Below are positions 8,167 to 15,860 of a DNA stretch of 51,883 bases, piece by piece. The notes under the pieces were generated by a model. The model made no database searches. It was not told where the DNA came from and worked only from the letters and a program-made list of their open reading frames with translations. Origin of the DNA: an uncultured Clostridia bacterium (GTDB taxonomy: Bacteria; Bacillota; Clostridia; Oscillospirales; Oscillospiraceae); NCBI GenBank assembly GCA_947173485.1, contig CAMWFH010000018.1, positions 1-51,883 on the forward strand. The letters run 5' to 3'. Each line of letters opens with the position of its first letter. Position 1 is the stretch's first letter. The position numbers were made by a program, and so were the translations under genes.

Positions 8167-8195
8167 ATTATATACCCCTTTTACGGACAGGTCAA
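8167..8195 (-). promoter_or_regulatory. Promoter of the GntR-family gene
   Basis: Minus strand: TTGACC (8195-8190), a 17-bp spacer and TATAAT (8172-8167). The -35 box touches the hairpin that ends the upstream transporter gene. Confidence 0.75.
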
Positions 8196-8230
8196 GGGCC
8201 GCCCGCAGAGCTTCTCTGTAGGCGGCCCTT
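8194..8230 (-). terminator. Hairpin ending the YfcC/M20 operon
   Basis: A 10-bp outer stem (AAGGGCCGCC with GGCGGCCCTT) and an inner CAGAG/CTCTG stem, 34 bp after the YfcC stop. There is no good T run on the minus strand, so termination may be partial. Confidence 0.65.
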
Positions 8231-8263
8231 CCGTTTATCGCTTCTGTTCGTCCGACTGGGATA

Positions 8264-9652
8264 TCACACGCCCCAGCTCACCATCTGTAGGACCGTGATG
8301 ACCACTCCGTTAAAGACCAGGAGCGCCAGGGCGTAGGGCAGGATATATTTGATCCATTTACCGTAGTTCACGTTGGCGATCATCAGCCCGGAGGCTAAGA
8401 CCGTGGACATGGGGGTGAGGAAGTTGGTCAGGCCATCGCCCAGCTGGTAGCACATCGCCAGGACCTGCCGGGTGATGCCCAGCACGTCCCCCACCGGGAT
8501 GAACAGGGGCATCAGGATGGGGATCTTGGCCAGGCCGTTGGGCATCAGGAAGTTGAACAGGGTGGTGAAGACGAACATCCCCACCGCAGACCCGGCGGTG
8601 CCCAGGCCGTCGATCAGCTGTACCGCGCCGTAGGAGATGGTGTTGATGATGCAGCTCTGGGAGAGGACCATGCCCGCTACCCGGCCAAAGCCCACCAGCA
8701 TACACACGCCGCCCATCTCCCCCGCGCCGCTCATGAACCGCTGGGCGAACTCATTGGGGCTCCAGTGGTTCAAAAAGGCCACGATGACGCAGGCCGCCAG
8801 GGCAAAGCCCACCAGCTCGCTGAGCCCCCAGCCAAAGGCCGCCGTGCCGATGCCGTAGAGCAGGAAGGGGATGAGCATGAAGGAGGCGGAGAGGACATCG
8901 CTGACGCGCAGCTCCGCCTCCGCGAAGCCGGCGGCATCGCCGTCATTCCGCTCGATCTCGCCCAGGATGCTGTTCTTGGGGTCCTGCAACAGCTTTTTGC
9001 AGTAGCGCATCGTGTAAAAGATGCAGAACGCCGTCACACACACCCACAGGACCACCCGCACGCCCAGGCCCGCCAGGGTGGGGAGGCCGCAGTCCTCATG
9101 GACCATGACCAGGATCACCGTGGTAGGCCCCACCATCTGCCCGGTGATGTAGGGCAGGTAGAAGATGGACATGGCGGCGATCCGGTCTAAATTCATCCGC
9201 TTGGCCAGGACCAGACCGATGATGATGAAGGTGATCATGGCATCGTTGCCGGCCAGGGTCCCCATAAGGGCGATCAGCACCATGATGATGGGGACCAGGA
9301 CGGTGAGCCCCTTGTCCTTCAGCCGGTAGAGGGCGTAGTCGATGATCCGCTCCACCGCCTTCGTAGAGATGATCATATTGATCATACCGCCCATCACCAT
9401 GATGAGGGCGAACATGGCCCCGGACTGGGTGATGCCGTCATAGAGCATGAAGAGGGCGTCCAGGGGGCTGATGGGGTTCTGCTCCACGAAGTGGAAGGAG
9501 CTGGGGATGACGGAGCCGGTGGCGGGGTCGGTGTCGTAGAGGCCCGCCGGCACGATGTAGGAGAGGATGGAGAGGACCACGATCAGTCCGATCATGATCA
9601 GCATCACATGGGGGAAGGCGATCTGCCGCCTGCTCTTACCTGTAGTGTTCAT
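8264..9652 (-). CDS. YfcC/DcuC-superfamily carboxylate or amino acid carrier
   Basis: A 462-residue inner-membrane carrier with about eleven to twelve hydrophobic segments. It matches the YfcC (C4-dicarboxylate anaerobic carrier-like) family. The N-terminal pattern FPHVMLIMIGLIVVLSILSY is followed by VPAGLYD. A conserved stretch TLAGNDAMITFIIIG lies near residue 135, and LMPNGLAKIPILMPLF near 370. These families exchange carboxylates or import peptide-like acids; the substrate is not resolved. It follows an M20 peptidase by 36 bp on the same strand, a pairing like AbgAB with AbgT, where a carrier feeds an amidohydrolase. The GntR gene downstream is the likely regulator. Confidence 0.83.
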   Translation of the reverse strand: MNTTGKSRRQIAFPHVMLIMIGLIVVLSILSYIVPAGLYDTDPATGSVIPSSFHFVEQNPISPLDALFMLYDGITQSGAMFALIMVMGGMINMIISTKAVERIIDYALYRLKDKGLTVLVPIIMVLIALMGTLAGNDAMITFIIIGLVLAKRMNLDRIAAMSIFYLPYITGQMVGPTTVILVMVHEDCGLPTLAGLGVRVVLWVCVTAFCIFYTMRYCKKLLQDPKNSILGEIERNDGDAAGFAEAELRVSDVLSASFMLIPFLLYGIGTAAFGWGLSELVGFALAACVIVAFLNHWSPNEFAQRFMSGAGEMGGVCMLVGFGRVAGMVLSQSCIINTISYGAVQLIDGLGTAGSAVGMFVFTTLFNFLMPNGLAKIPILMPLFIPVGDVLGITRQVLAMCYQLGDGLTNFLTPMSTVLASGLMIANVNYGKWIKYILPYALALLVFNGVVITVLQMVSWGV

Positions 9653-9688
9653 CGGATATCCCCTTTCTGCCTGGTCACAGGCCGCCCG

Positions 9689-10873
9689 TCACGGATACAT
9701 CGCCAGCGTGGCGATCAGCAGGGCCGTGCGCTCCTTCAAGGTCTCTATGCGCATATGCTCGCCTGGGGTGTGGATGTCGTACATATAGGGGCCCAGGCCG
9801 TCCACCACCGCCCGGTTGATCTCGGAGAAGATCCCGCAGTCCGCCGGGTTGAAGGACTTCTCCTCCGGCAGCGGGAGCCCCAGCAGGTCCGCCGCCGCTT
9901 TCAGATGCCCATAGACCCGGATGTTCTCCTCACAGCGGGGCATCGGCGGGCACATGATGCCCAGCTCCGTCTCGATGGTGCAGCCCTCCACGATCCCCCA
10001 GGTAGGCAGATCCTCCAGCACATCCTTCTGCACCCGCTCGTATACCTCGGGTGTGTCCAGCGGCACGCAGAAGGATGCCTCCGCGTAGTCCGCCACGATG
10101 GCGCTGTTGCTCCCGCCGGAGATGGGGGCGATGTTGTAGTTCATGCCGATGGACAGGTCGGACCGGGCCGTCAGCTGGACGATCAGGTTCGCCAGCTCCC
10201 GGGTGGCGCTGGCGCCTATGCCGCTGTCCAGTCCCGCGTGGGCCGCGATCCCATGGACCCGGATCTTGCCGATCGCCAGGCCCCGCCGGGCGGTCAGGAC
10301 CCCGTTCTGCTTCCGGCCGGGCTCAAAGCTGATGATGGCCTCCGCGGAGGGGGCCTCCCGCTGGAAGATGGCCCGGCCTGTGGGGGAGCCCACCTCCTCG
10401 TCACAGTTGAAGAGCATCACGATCTCCTTTGGCGGCAGAAGTCCGGCCTCCTTCAAGGCTTTCACCGCGTAGAGGATCGTGGCTACGCCGCCCTTGCAGT
10501 CGGCGATGCCCAGGCCGTAGGCGTGCTCGCCCTCGATGCGGAAGGGGTGGTCCTCCACCTTTGCCCCATCGCCGAAAAAGGCGGTGTCCAGGTGGGCGTG
10601 CAGGATGATCCGCCCCTGGGGATCCTCCGGCGCGATGCGGGCCACGATATGGGTGCCCACCCCCTCGCTGTGGATATGCTCCACGCTGGCGCCGATCTCC
10701 GCCAGCACGGCGTCCACCAGCGCCACCACCTTCCGGTTCCCCTCCAAGTTGTGGGTCCCGCAGTTGATGCCGCAGAACTTAGACAGCAGCGTCATCTGGG
10801 CATCGAAGCTCTTCTCCGCCCCTTGCCGGGCTATGGCCGCGATCTCGGCGCGGCTGATCGTTGTCCTCTCCAT
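9689..10873 (-). CDS. M20-family metallopeptidase (ArgE/DapE/carboxypeptidase G2-like)
   Basis: A 394-residue cytoplasmic zinc amidohydrolase. Metal and catalytic residues are visible: HAHLDT near residues 92-97 (first His and its Asp), GIADCKGG with Asp near 125, CDEEVGS with the paired glutamates near 159-160, and a late histidine in HTPGEHM near 370. A lid domain with RVHGIAAHAG near 230 is present. The family hydrolyses N-acyl amino acids, dipeptides or folate-like glutamates. It is the first gene of a two-gene unit with a YfcC-type carrier, which suggests import and cleavage of the same compound. A promoter with a 17-bp spacer lies about 65 bp upstream. Confidence 0.88.
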   Translation of the reverse strand: MERTTISRAEIAAIARQGAEKSFDAQMTLLSKFCGINCGTHNLEGNRKVVALVDAVLAEIGASVEHIHSEGVGTHIVARIAPEDPQGRIILHAHLDTAFFGDGAKVEDHPFRIEGEHAYGLGIADCKGGVATILYAVKALKEAGLLPPKEIVMLFNCDEEVGSPTGRAIFQREAPSAEAIISFEPGRKQNGVLTARRGLAIGKIRVHGIAAHAGLDSGIGASATRELANLIVQLTARSDLSIGMNYNIAPISGGSNSAIVADYAEASFCVPLDTPEVYERVQKDVLEDLPTWGIVEGCTIETELGIMCPPMPRCEENIRVYGHLKAAADLLGLPLPEEKSFNPADCGIFSEINRAVVDGLGPYMYDIHTPGEHMRIETLKERTALLIATLAMYP

Positions 10874-10935
10874 ACGCTCTCCTCCGTCTTTATAAGATCT
10901 GGAACGGTGTTATCACTTCACCTGTTCGCTATCTC

Positions 10936-10964
10936 ATTTAATCACAGCGGAGGATGTTTGTCAA
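10936..10964 (-). promoter_or_regulatory. Promoter of the M20/YfcC operon
   Basis: Minus strand: TTGACA (10964-10959), a 17-bp spacer and TTAAAT (10941-10936). CTGGAACG-type half-sites lie on both sides and could be operator arms for the GntR regulator. Confidence 0.65.
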
Positions 10965-11050
10965 CACGTTCCAGCGCGTTCTGAGATATTCTACAAAATA
11001 TCCAAAAAATGCCCCCACATTTTAGAAGGGGCGGCCTCTCAAAAAATGAG

Positions 11051-11082
11051 CCGCCATGTCACAGAAGGCTGTGACGCGGCGG
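11051..11082. repeat. Long imperfect hairpin upstream of the nuclease-like gene
   Basis: Outer arms CCGCC and GGCGG, a two-base mismatch, then perfect GTCACAG/CTGTGAC around loop AAGG. It sits between two divergent promoters, so it is not an obvious terminator of any gene here. No function is assigned. Confidence 0.55.
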
Positions 11083-11096
11083 TTCGCTTGTGGGAG

Positions 11097-11125
11097 TTGC
11101 GCGCATGGGGAAGTTGGTGTATACT
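11097..11125 (+). promoter_or_regulatory. Promoter of the nuclease-like gene
   Basis: TTGCGC (11097-11102), a 17-bp spacer and TATACT (11120-11125), followed by GTCAG. An alternative is TTGGTG (11114-11119) with TATACA (11137-11142), also 17 bp apart. The string GTATACTGTCAG recurs at the promoter of the convergent LRR gene. Confidence 0.55.
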
Positions 11126-11189
11126 GTCAGAAGTGGTATACATATACAGTTTGAGACCGGGAGCGCTGCAGTTTGAAAGGAGGATCCGT

Positions 11190-11852
11190 ATGATCCAAAG
11201 CCGCCGGAACGAAGATATGTCCGCGGAGGGCCAGCTGGCCTGTTTTCTTGACGAGTATCTATACAAAAGGTTCCCCCACAAGGACGCTTTTTCCCAGATC
11301 GAGCGGATATACGACCGGGCGGAGCAGCTGGCGGGGGTGGATGTGCGGTTCACGGGGGTGGACGGCAGGGTCTACCATGTGGACGAGAAGGCGCAGCTCT
11401 ACTATCTCAATAGGGACCTGCCCACCTTTGCCTTCGAGGTCCAATTTCTGCGGAGAGGGCAGGAGATCTGCGGGTGGCTGTGCAACGATTCCCTCAAAAC
11501 GGACCTGTACCTTCTGATCTGGCCCTTTGCGGCCCAGGATTCGCCCCAAAATATCCGCGCTGAGCAGTTCACCAGGCTGGACTGCCTGCTGGTGGAGAAA
11601 AAGAGGCTGCTGGCCATGCTGGCGCGGGAGGGCCTGACGCCGGAACGGCTGCTGCGGGAAGCCCGGCAGCACCGCCAGAACGGGCATACAGGAAAGATCG
11701 TGATAGACGGCGTCAGCGGGATCTACTACTATGTCTCCGATATCGAGAAGTACGCGGAGGCCCCCATCAATGTCGTGATCGCCAAGGACCGGCTGCTGAG
11801 GATCGCCCAGCGGCGGTATATCGTGACGAAGGAGGGAGTGGAGGTCCCGTGA
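11190..11852 (+). CDS. Uncharacterised protein with a PD-(D/E)XK-like motif
   Basis: A 220-residue soluble protein that I do not recognise as a named family. The start ATG is set by GAAAGGAGGA a few bases upstream; an in-frame extension of 48 codons has no ribosome site and would overlap the promoter. Residues 49-67 contain D51 and then D65-E66-K67 (GVDVRF...VYHVDEKA), which fits the D-Xn-(D/E)-X-K active-site pattern of the restriction-endonuclease-like fold. FAFEVQF with E83 follows. The C-terminal half is helical and charged (residues 130-165) and ends with a beta-rich piece. It is convergent with the LRR gene, only 7 bp apart. The nuclease idea is inference from a short motif; a non-enzymatic role is quite possible. 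Confidence 0.6.
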   Translation: MIQSRRNEDMSAEGQLACFLDEYLYKRFPHKDAFSQIERIYDRAEQLAGVDVRFTGVDGRVYHVDEKAQLYYLNRDLPTFAFEVQFLRRGQEICGWLCNDSLKTDLYLLIWPFAAQDSPQNIRAEQFTRLDCLLVEKKRLLAMLAREGLTPERLLREARQHRQNGHTGKIVIDGVSGIYYYVSDIEKYAEAPINVVIAKDRLLRIAQRRYIVTKEGVEVP

Positions 11853-11859
11853 CAGGGGC

Positions 11860-13626
11860 TTACACCGCCCGGAAGCGCAGGCCGTTCTCGCGGGCGTACT
11901 GCTGGGCATAGGACCCGGCCGGGGCGCGGAGGGTGACCGGGGAGTTGAAAAGAAATTTTTTGTGCCGCAGGAAAGCCTGCCCGCCGATCTTTGTCACGCT
12001 TTTGGGGATCCAGATCTCCCGCAGGCTGTCGCAGTTGCAGAAGGCCCGAAAACCGATCTCTGTCAGCCCCTCCGGCAGCTCGACCTCTTGCAGCTTATAG
12101 CAGCACTGGAACGCAGATCGGGGGATGGAGAGGGTCCCCCTGGACAGCGTCACACACTCCAGGCTGCCGCAGCCCCAAAAGACCTCCGGCCCCAGCTGCA
12201 CGTTCGGCGGGATCGTTACGCTTGTCAGTGTGGCATGGTTGGAAAACGCATTGCCACTTATGGAGAGCACCCCCCTGGGGATCACCACATCTCCGCCCGG
12301 GCCTATGTATTTCTTCAAAACGTGGCAAGTAGAGTCGAAGACAAAGTGGCTCATGTCCGCTGTATCCAACTCCCCGCCTGGCCTGCGCAGGTCGGGGCAG
12401 CCTTTGAAAACGTCATCAAAAAGACAGACGCCTTGGGGCAGAACTACGCTCTGCAAACGGGAACAATCGCTGAAGGCCTCCCCGGCAATGGTCTTCACTC
12501 CTTGGGGGATCACCACCTTCAGGAGACTGGAGCAGCCACTGAAAGCATACGCGCCGATCTCGGTCACCCCCTGAGGGATGATGACGCTTTGTAAACTGGA
12601 GCATCTCCTGAAAGCGTAGTTTCCAATGGAGACCACCCCTTGGGGGATCGTTACGTTCTGCAGGCTGGAGCAGCCGTCAAAAAGGCTATCCCGGATACAT
12701 TCCATACCCTGAGGAAACGTTATGTCCCGCAGATTGGAGCAGCCCCTAAAAGCGCCATCTCCGATCTCTGTCGCCCCCCGAGGGATCGTGATGCTTTGCA
12801 GATCGGAGCAGCCATCGAAAGCACCCCACCCGATCGCGGTCACCCCTTGCGGGATAACAACACTTCTGACCTGGGCCGGTCTTTTATGTGTGCGCCCATA
12901 CATCCCAAGACCAACGTATCTTGGATCTATAGAGAATGCCCAATCGCTGATTCCAGTTATCCCTTGCGGAATGACCACATCCCCGCCAGGGCCTACATAC
13001 TTCACCAGTGCTTTGCCGCTGGAGACGGTCTTGCGCAGTGATTCGAGTTCTTCATTGTGCAGTATGATCCTGGAAGTGCTTTTCAGCTCAAAGTGACTGA
13101 TGTCGGACGGCACAGCTGGTCTGATCTGCGGCGGCGCGGGCCGCTGCACCGGCTTGGCCTGTTGCTGGACAGGCTTTGGGGCTTGCTGCACCGGCCTGGG
13201 CGGTTGCTGGACAGGTCTGGGCTGCTGTACCGGCTTGGGCGGCTGCACGGGAGCTGGCGGCGGGGCCTTTACCGGCGCTGCTGGGGCCGGCTGTGGGGCT
13301 GCCTTTGGCGCGGGCTTGGCGGGCAGGGGCTTTCCTAGTACCCCGAAGCCGTAGGCGTAGCTCCAAATGGACACGGCCCAGGCCGCCTTGTCCTCCTGGA
13401 CGGAGAACTCGTCCATCATCCGCCGGCTCAGCCGCAGCAGCAGGGGCATATCGATCGGGTCGGCCTGGATCTCCCGGAGGATATCCAGCTCCAGGGCCCA
13501 CTCCAGCAGGCGGATCTCCCGCTGCTCCGTGGGGAACCAGTCATACAGCATATTCCTTAGCCGCTTGGGGTCCTTGACGGCCTCCGGGTGCTTTTTCAGA
13601 AGCAGGGCCAGCTCTTTTCCTTCCAT
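11860..13626 (-). CDS. Cytoplasmic leucine-rich-repeat protein (BspA-type LRR_5)
   Basis: A 588-residue protein. Residues 1-100 are a helical domain with patterns such as RLRNMLYDWFPTEQREIRLL and AAWAVSIWSYAYG; I recall similar modules in clostridial signalling proteins but cannot name it. Residues about 101-172 are a linker of PAP, PVQQP and PKPVQ repeats. From about 190 on there are BspA-type repeats of roughly 23 residues, with consensus GV..IG..AF.GCSSLQSV.IP. The C-terminal cap ends in YAQQYARENGLRF. There is no signal peptide, transmembrane helix or sorting signal, unlike most BspA proteins, so it should act inside the cell. It is divergent from the kinase-VWA-PP2C triad and probably a partner or binding module of it. 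Confidence 0.82.
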   Translation of the reverse strand: MEGKELALLLKKHPEAVKDPKRLRNMLYDWFPTEQREIRLLEWALELDILREIQADPIDMPLLLRLSRRMMDEFSVQEDKAAWAVSIWSYAYGFGVLGKPLPAKPAPKAAPQPAPAAPVKAPPPAPVQPPKPVQQPRPVQQPPRPVQQAPKPVQQQAKPVQRPAPPQIRPAVPSDISHFELKSTSRIILHNEELESLRKTVSSGKALVKYVGPGGDVVIPQGITGISDWAFSIDPRYVGLGMYGRTHKRPAQVRSVVIPQGVTAIGWGAFDGCSDLQSITIPRGATEIGDGAFRGCSNLRDITFPQGMECIRDSLFDGCSSLQNVTIPQGVVSIGNYAFRRCSSLQSVIIPQGVTEIGAYAFSGCSSLLKVVIPQGVKTIAGEAFSDCSRLQSVVLPQGVCLFDDVFKGCPDLRRPGGELDTADMSHFVFDSTCHVLKKYIGPGGDVVIPRGVLSISGNAFSNHATLTSVTIPPNVQLGPEVFWGCGSLECVTLSRGTLSIPRSAFQCCYKLQEVELPEGLTEIGFRAFCNCDSLREIWIPKSVTKIGGQAFLRHKKFLFNSPVTLRAPAGSYAQQYARENGLRFRAV

Positions 13627-13678
13627 ATACGTCCTCCCTGAACAAGATCGCCGCTGTCAGTCGTTGTCACTCCCTGAC

Positions 13679-13707
13679 AGTATACTAAATGACGCGGCGC
13701 TTGTAAA
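13679..13707 (-). promoter_or_regulatory. Promoter of the LRR gene
   Basis: Minus strand: TTTACA (13707-13702), a 17-bp spacer and TATACT (13684-13679), followed by GTCAGGGAGTGA. It shares GTATACTGTCAG with the nuclease-like gene promoter. Confidence 0.7.
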
Positions 13708-13736
13708 GCACCACCGGCTGTTTTTGAAAATGATCC

Positions 13737-13765
13737 TTGCAAAAGCCGCCGGGAGCAGGTATACT
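13737..13765 (+). promoter_or_regulatory. Promoter of the kinase-VWA-PP2C operon
   Basis: TTGCAA (13737-13742), a 17-bp spacer and TATACT (13760-13765), about 40 bp before the kinase start. Confidence 0.7.
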
Positions 13766-13806
13766 ATGGACAAGAAACGGTCAGGATCTGACGAAAGGGA
13801 GGGCAG

Positions 13807-15096
13807 ATGATGAACGAACAGCTACAGCCAGGTGCCGTCCTCACATCCCAATGCGGCGCGCAGTACACAGTGGAGAAGTTCCTAGGGGACGGGGCCCAGG
13901 GGGAGGTCTACGATGTGACCTGCGGCGGCAGGCACTACGCGCTGAAGTGGTACTATCCACATGTAGCCATCCTGGCCCAGAAGAAGGCCCTGGAGGAGCT
14001 GCTCCGCCGCGGCTCACCGGACTCCCGGTTCCTGTGGCCCCAGGACCTCCTCTCCGGAGGCGGGGACTTGGGCTACATCATGCCCCTCCGCCCCAGCCGC
14101 TATAAGGGCATCAACGCTCTGCTGAAGCGCCGGGTGGAGCCCAGCTTTGCCGCCCTCAGCCGGGCTGTCTACAACATGACCCAAGCCTATGAGAAGCTCC
14201 ACGCGGAGGGCCTGTGCTACCGGGATATCTCCCGCGGCAATGTATTCTTTGACCCGGACACCGGCGATGTGCTGATCTGCGACACGGACAACGTGTCCCC
14301 CAGCGGCACTTACGACAGCCTGATCAACGGCACGCCCCGCTTCATGGCCCCGGAGATCGTGCGGGGAGAGGCCCGGCCCTCCCGAGAGACAGACCTTTTT
14401 TCCCTGGCGGTGCTGATGTTCTATATGCTGATGGTGGCCCACCCCCTGGAGGGACAGCTGGAGGCGAATATCCGGTGTCTGGACACCCCCGCTATGAACC
14501 AGCTCTTTGGGACGGCGCCTGTCTTTATCTATGACCCAAACAATGACAGCAACCGGCCTGTCCCCGGCTATCACGACAACGCGATCGTCTTCTGGAACAC
14601 CGTCTATCCCCAGCAGCTGAAGGACCTGTTCACCCGGTCGTTCACGACCGGGCTCTGCGCCGTCAACCAGCGGGTGACGGAAAAGGAGTGGCTGCGGGCG
14701 CTGGCGAACCTCATCTCCGGGATCTTCCGCTGTCCCAACTGCGGCTGTGAGCTGTTCTATGACGAGACTAAGGAGGACCATGTCTGCTGGAACTGCGGGC
14801 TGGCCATCCGCAAGCCCCCTGCCCTGGCGATCGGGAAGGACCGGATCGTCCTGTGGCGGAACGCGAAGGTCTACGCCCACCATGTCCGGGGCGACTTTGA
14901 CATCACCACCATCCTGGGCTCCGCCGTTGCCAACCCCCACGATCCACAGCAGCGGGGCATCCGCAACGACAGTGCGGACAACTGGGTCTATATCCGGCCG
15001 GACGGCACCAAGACCATCCTGCCGCCGGGACGGTCTGCCGCGATCGCGCCGGGGGCAAAGATCGACTTTGGACAGGCCGTGGGAGAATTTTTGTAA
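13807..15096 (+). CDS. Serine/threonine protein kinase with C-terminal zinc ribbon (YegI/TerY-P type)
   Basis: A 429-residue cytoplasmic kinase. The glycine loop FLGDGAQGEVYDV is at about residues 25-37 and the ATP-binding lysine is K47 (ALKWYY). The catalytic loop is YRDISRGNV near 138-146. The metal-binding segment reads CDTDN near 158-162 in place of DFG, and the activation end is GTPRFMAPEIV near 177. Residues about 309-330 form a zinc ribbon (CPNCGCELF then CWNCG). A beta-rich tail of about 90 residues, FHA-like in feel but without clear motifs, ends the protein. A start three bases later at 13810 would have better ribosome-site spacing. It heads an operon with a VWA protein and a PP2C phosphatase, the TerY-P triad arrangement known as YegI-YegL-YegK in E. 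coli. Confidence 0.85.
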   Translation: MMNEQLQPGAVLTSQCGAQYTVEKFLGDGAQGEVYDVTCGGRHYALKWYYPHVAILAQKKALEELLRRGSPDSRFLWPQDLLSGGGDLGYIMPLRPSRYKGINALLKRRVEPSFAALSRAVYNMTQAYEKLHAEGLCYRDISRGNVFFDPDTGDVLICDTDNVSPSGTYDSLINGTPRFMAPEIVRGEARPSRETDLFSLAVLMFYMLMVAHPLEGQLEANIRCLDTPAMNQLFGTAPVFIYDPNNDSNRPVPGYHDNAIVFWNTVYPQQLKDLFTRSFTTGLCAVNQRVTEKEWLRALANLISGIFRCPNCGCELFYDETKEDHVCWNCGLAIRKPPALAIGKDRIVLWRNAKVYAHHVRGDFDITTILGSAVANPHDPQQRGIRNDSADNWVYIRPDGTKTILPPGRSAAIAPGAKIDFGQAVGEFL

Positions 15097-15152
15097 AGCG
15101 CTCCCCTTCACGATAAAAACGGCTATATGATAAAGATGAGGAGAAAAGGCAT

Positions 15153-15860
15153 ATGACAGAGATCATGCGGCCCGGCGGCGCGCTGGGCAACCGTCCCCTG
15201 CACTTCTTCTGGATCGTGGACTGCTCCGGCTCTATGATAGAGGATCGGATCGCTGCGGTGAACCACGCGATCACCACCGTCCTCCCGTCCATGCGGGAGG
15301 CGGCAGAGGAAGAAGCCGATGCACAGGTGCTGATCCATATCCTGAAATTTTCCGACAGCGCCGCTTGGATCACGCCTGCCCCTGTCCCGCTGGAGAGCTT
15401 CGAGTGGACGAACATGGATGCCGACCAGGGGGCGCTGACCAGCATGGGCAAGGCCTTTGAGCTGCTGGCCGGCCAGCTGACCATCCCGCCCATGACAGAG
15501 CGGGCCCTGCCGCCGGTGCTGGTGCTCCTCTCCGACGGGCAGCCCACCGATGACTATAAGCCACCGCTGGAGAAGCTGCTGAATCTGCCCTGGGGGACGA
15601 AGGCCGTCCGGGTGGCGATCGCCATCGGGAAGGGGGCGGATGTTGGCGTGCTCCAGGAGTTCACTGGCAATGGTGAGCTGGTGTTGCAGGCCAACAGCCC
15701 GGAGGAGCTGGTCAAGATGATCAGATGGACCTCTACGATCATAAAGCCGGTGTCCAATCCGCCCAGCCGGGGGATCGACGAGGCAGCCGGTGAGAGCAAT
15801 GTGGCCCTCAATACCGCCAGTATCCCGAGGTCCGGCGGCACGGCCATGGATGTCTGGTGA
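15153..15860 (+). CDS. VWA-domain protein (TerY/YegL-like)
   Basis: A 235-residue protein, mostly a single von Willebrand factor A domain. The metal-ion-dependent adhesion site is intact: D23-C-S25-G-S27 in IVDCSGSM, a threonine in GALTSMGKA, and an aspartate in LLSDGQPTDDY near 130. There is no signal peptide or membrane helix, so it is cytosolic like TerY and YegL. The C-terminal 40 residues look disordered and rich in Ser, Pro and Gly. GAGGAGA lies upstream of the ATG. The stop overlaps the start of the PP2C gene, so the two products are probably made in fixed ratio. In the family, the VWA protein is thought to be a scaffold or substrate switched by the kinase and phosphatase encoded next to it. 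Confidence 0.88.
   Translation: MTEIMRPGGALGNRPLHFFWIVDCSGSMIEDRIAAVNHAITTVLPSMREAAEEEADAQVLIHILKFSDSAAWITPAPVPLESFEWTNMDADQGALTSMGKAFELLAGQLTIPPMTERALPPVLVLLSDGQPTDDYKPPLEKLLNLPWGTKAVRVAIAIGKGADVGVLQEFTGNGELVLQANSPEELVKMIRWTSTIIKPVSNPPSRGIDEAAGESNVALNTASIPRSGGTAMDVW

Larger units (their letters stand above)
10874..11189. other. Divergent intergenic region between the M20 gene and the nuclease-like gene
   Basis: About 316 bp with no gene. It holds the M20 promoter (minus), repeated CTGGAACG half-sites (10899-10906 plus, 10974-10967 minus), an AT-rich tract, a strong imperfect hairpin at 11051-11082 and the promoter of the plus-strand gene at 11097-11125. Confidence 0.7.

Noticed and set aside
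11046..11189. N-terminal extension of the nuclease-like protein
   Set aside because: The extension would cross a strong hairpin and the promoter, with no ribosome site. A good one lies before 11190.
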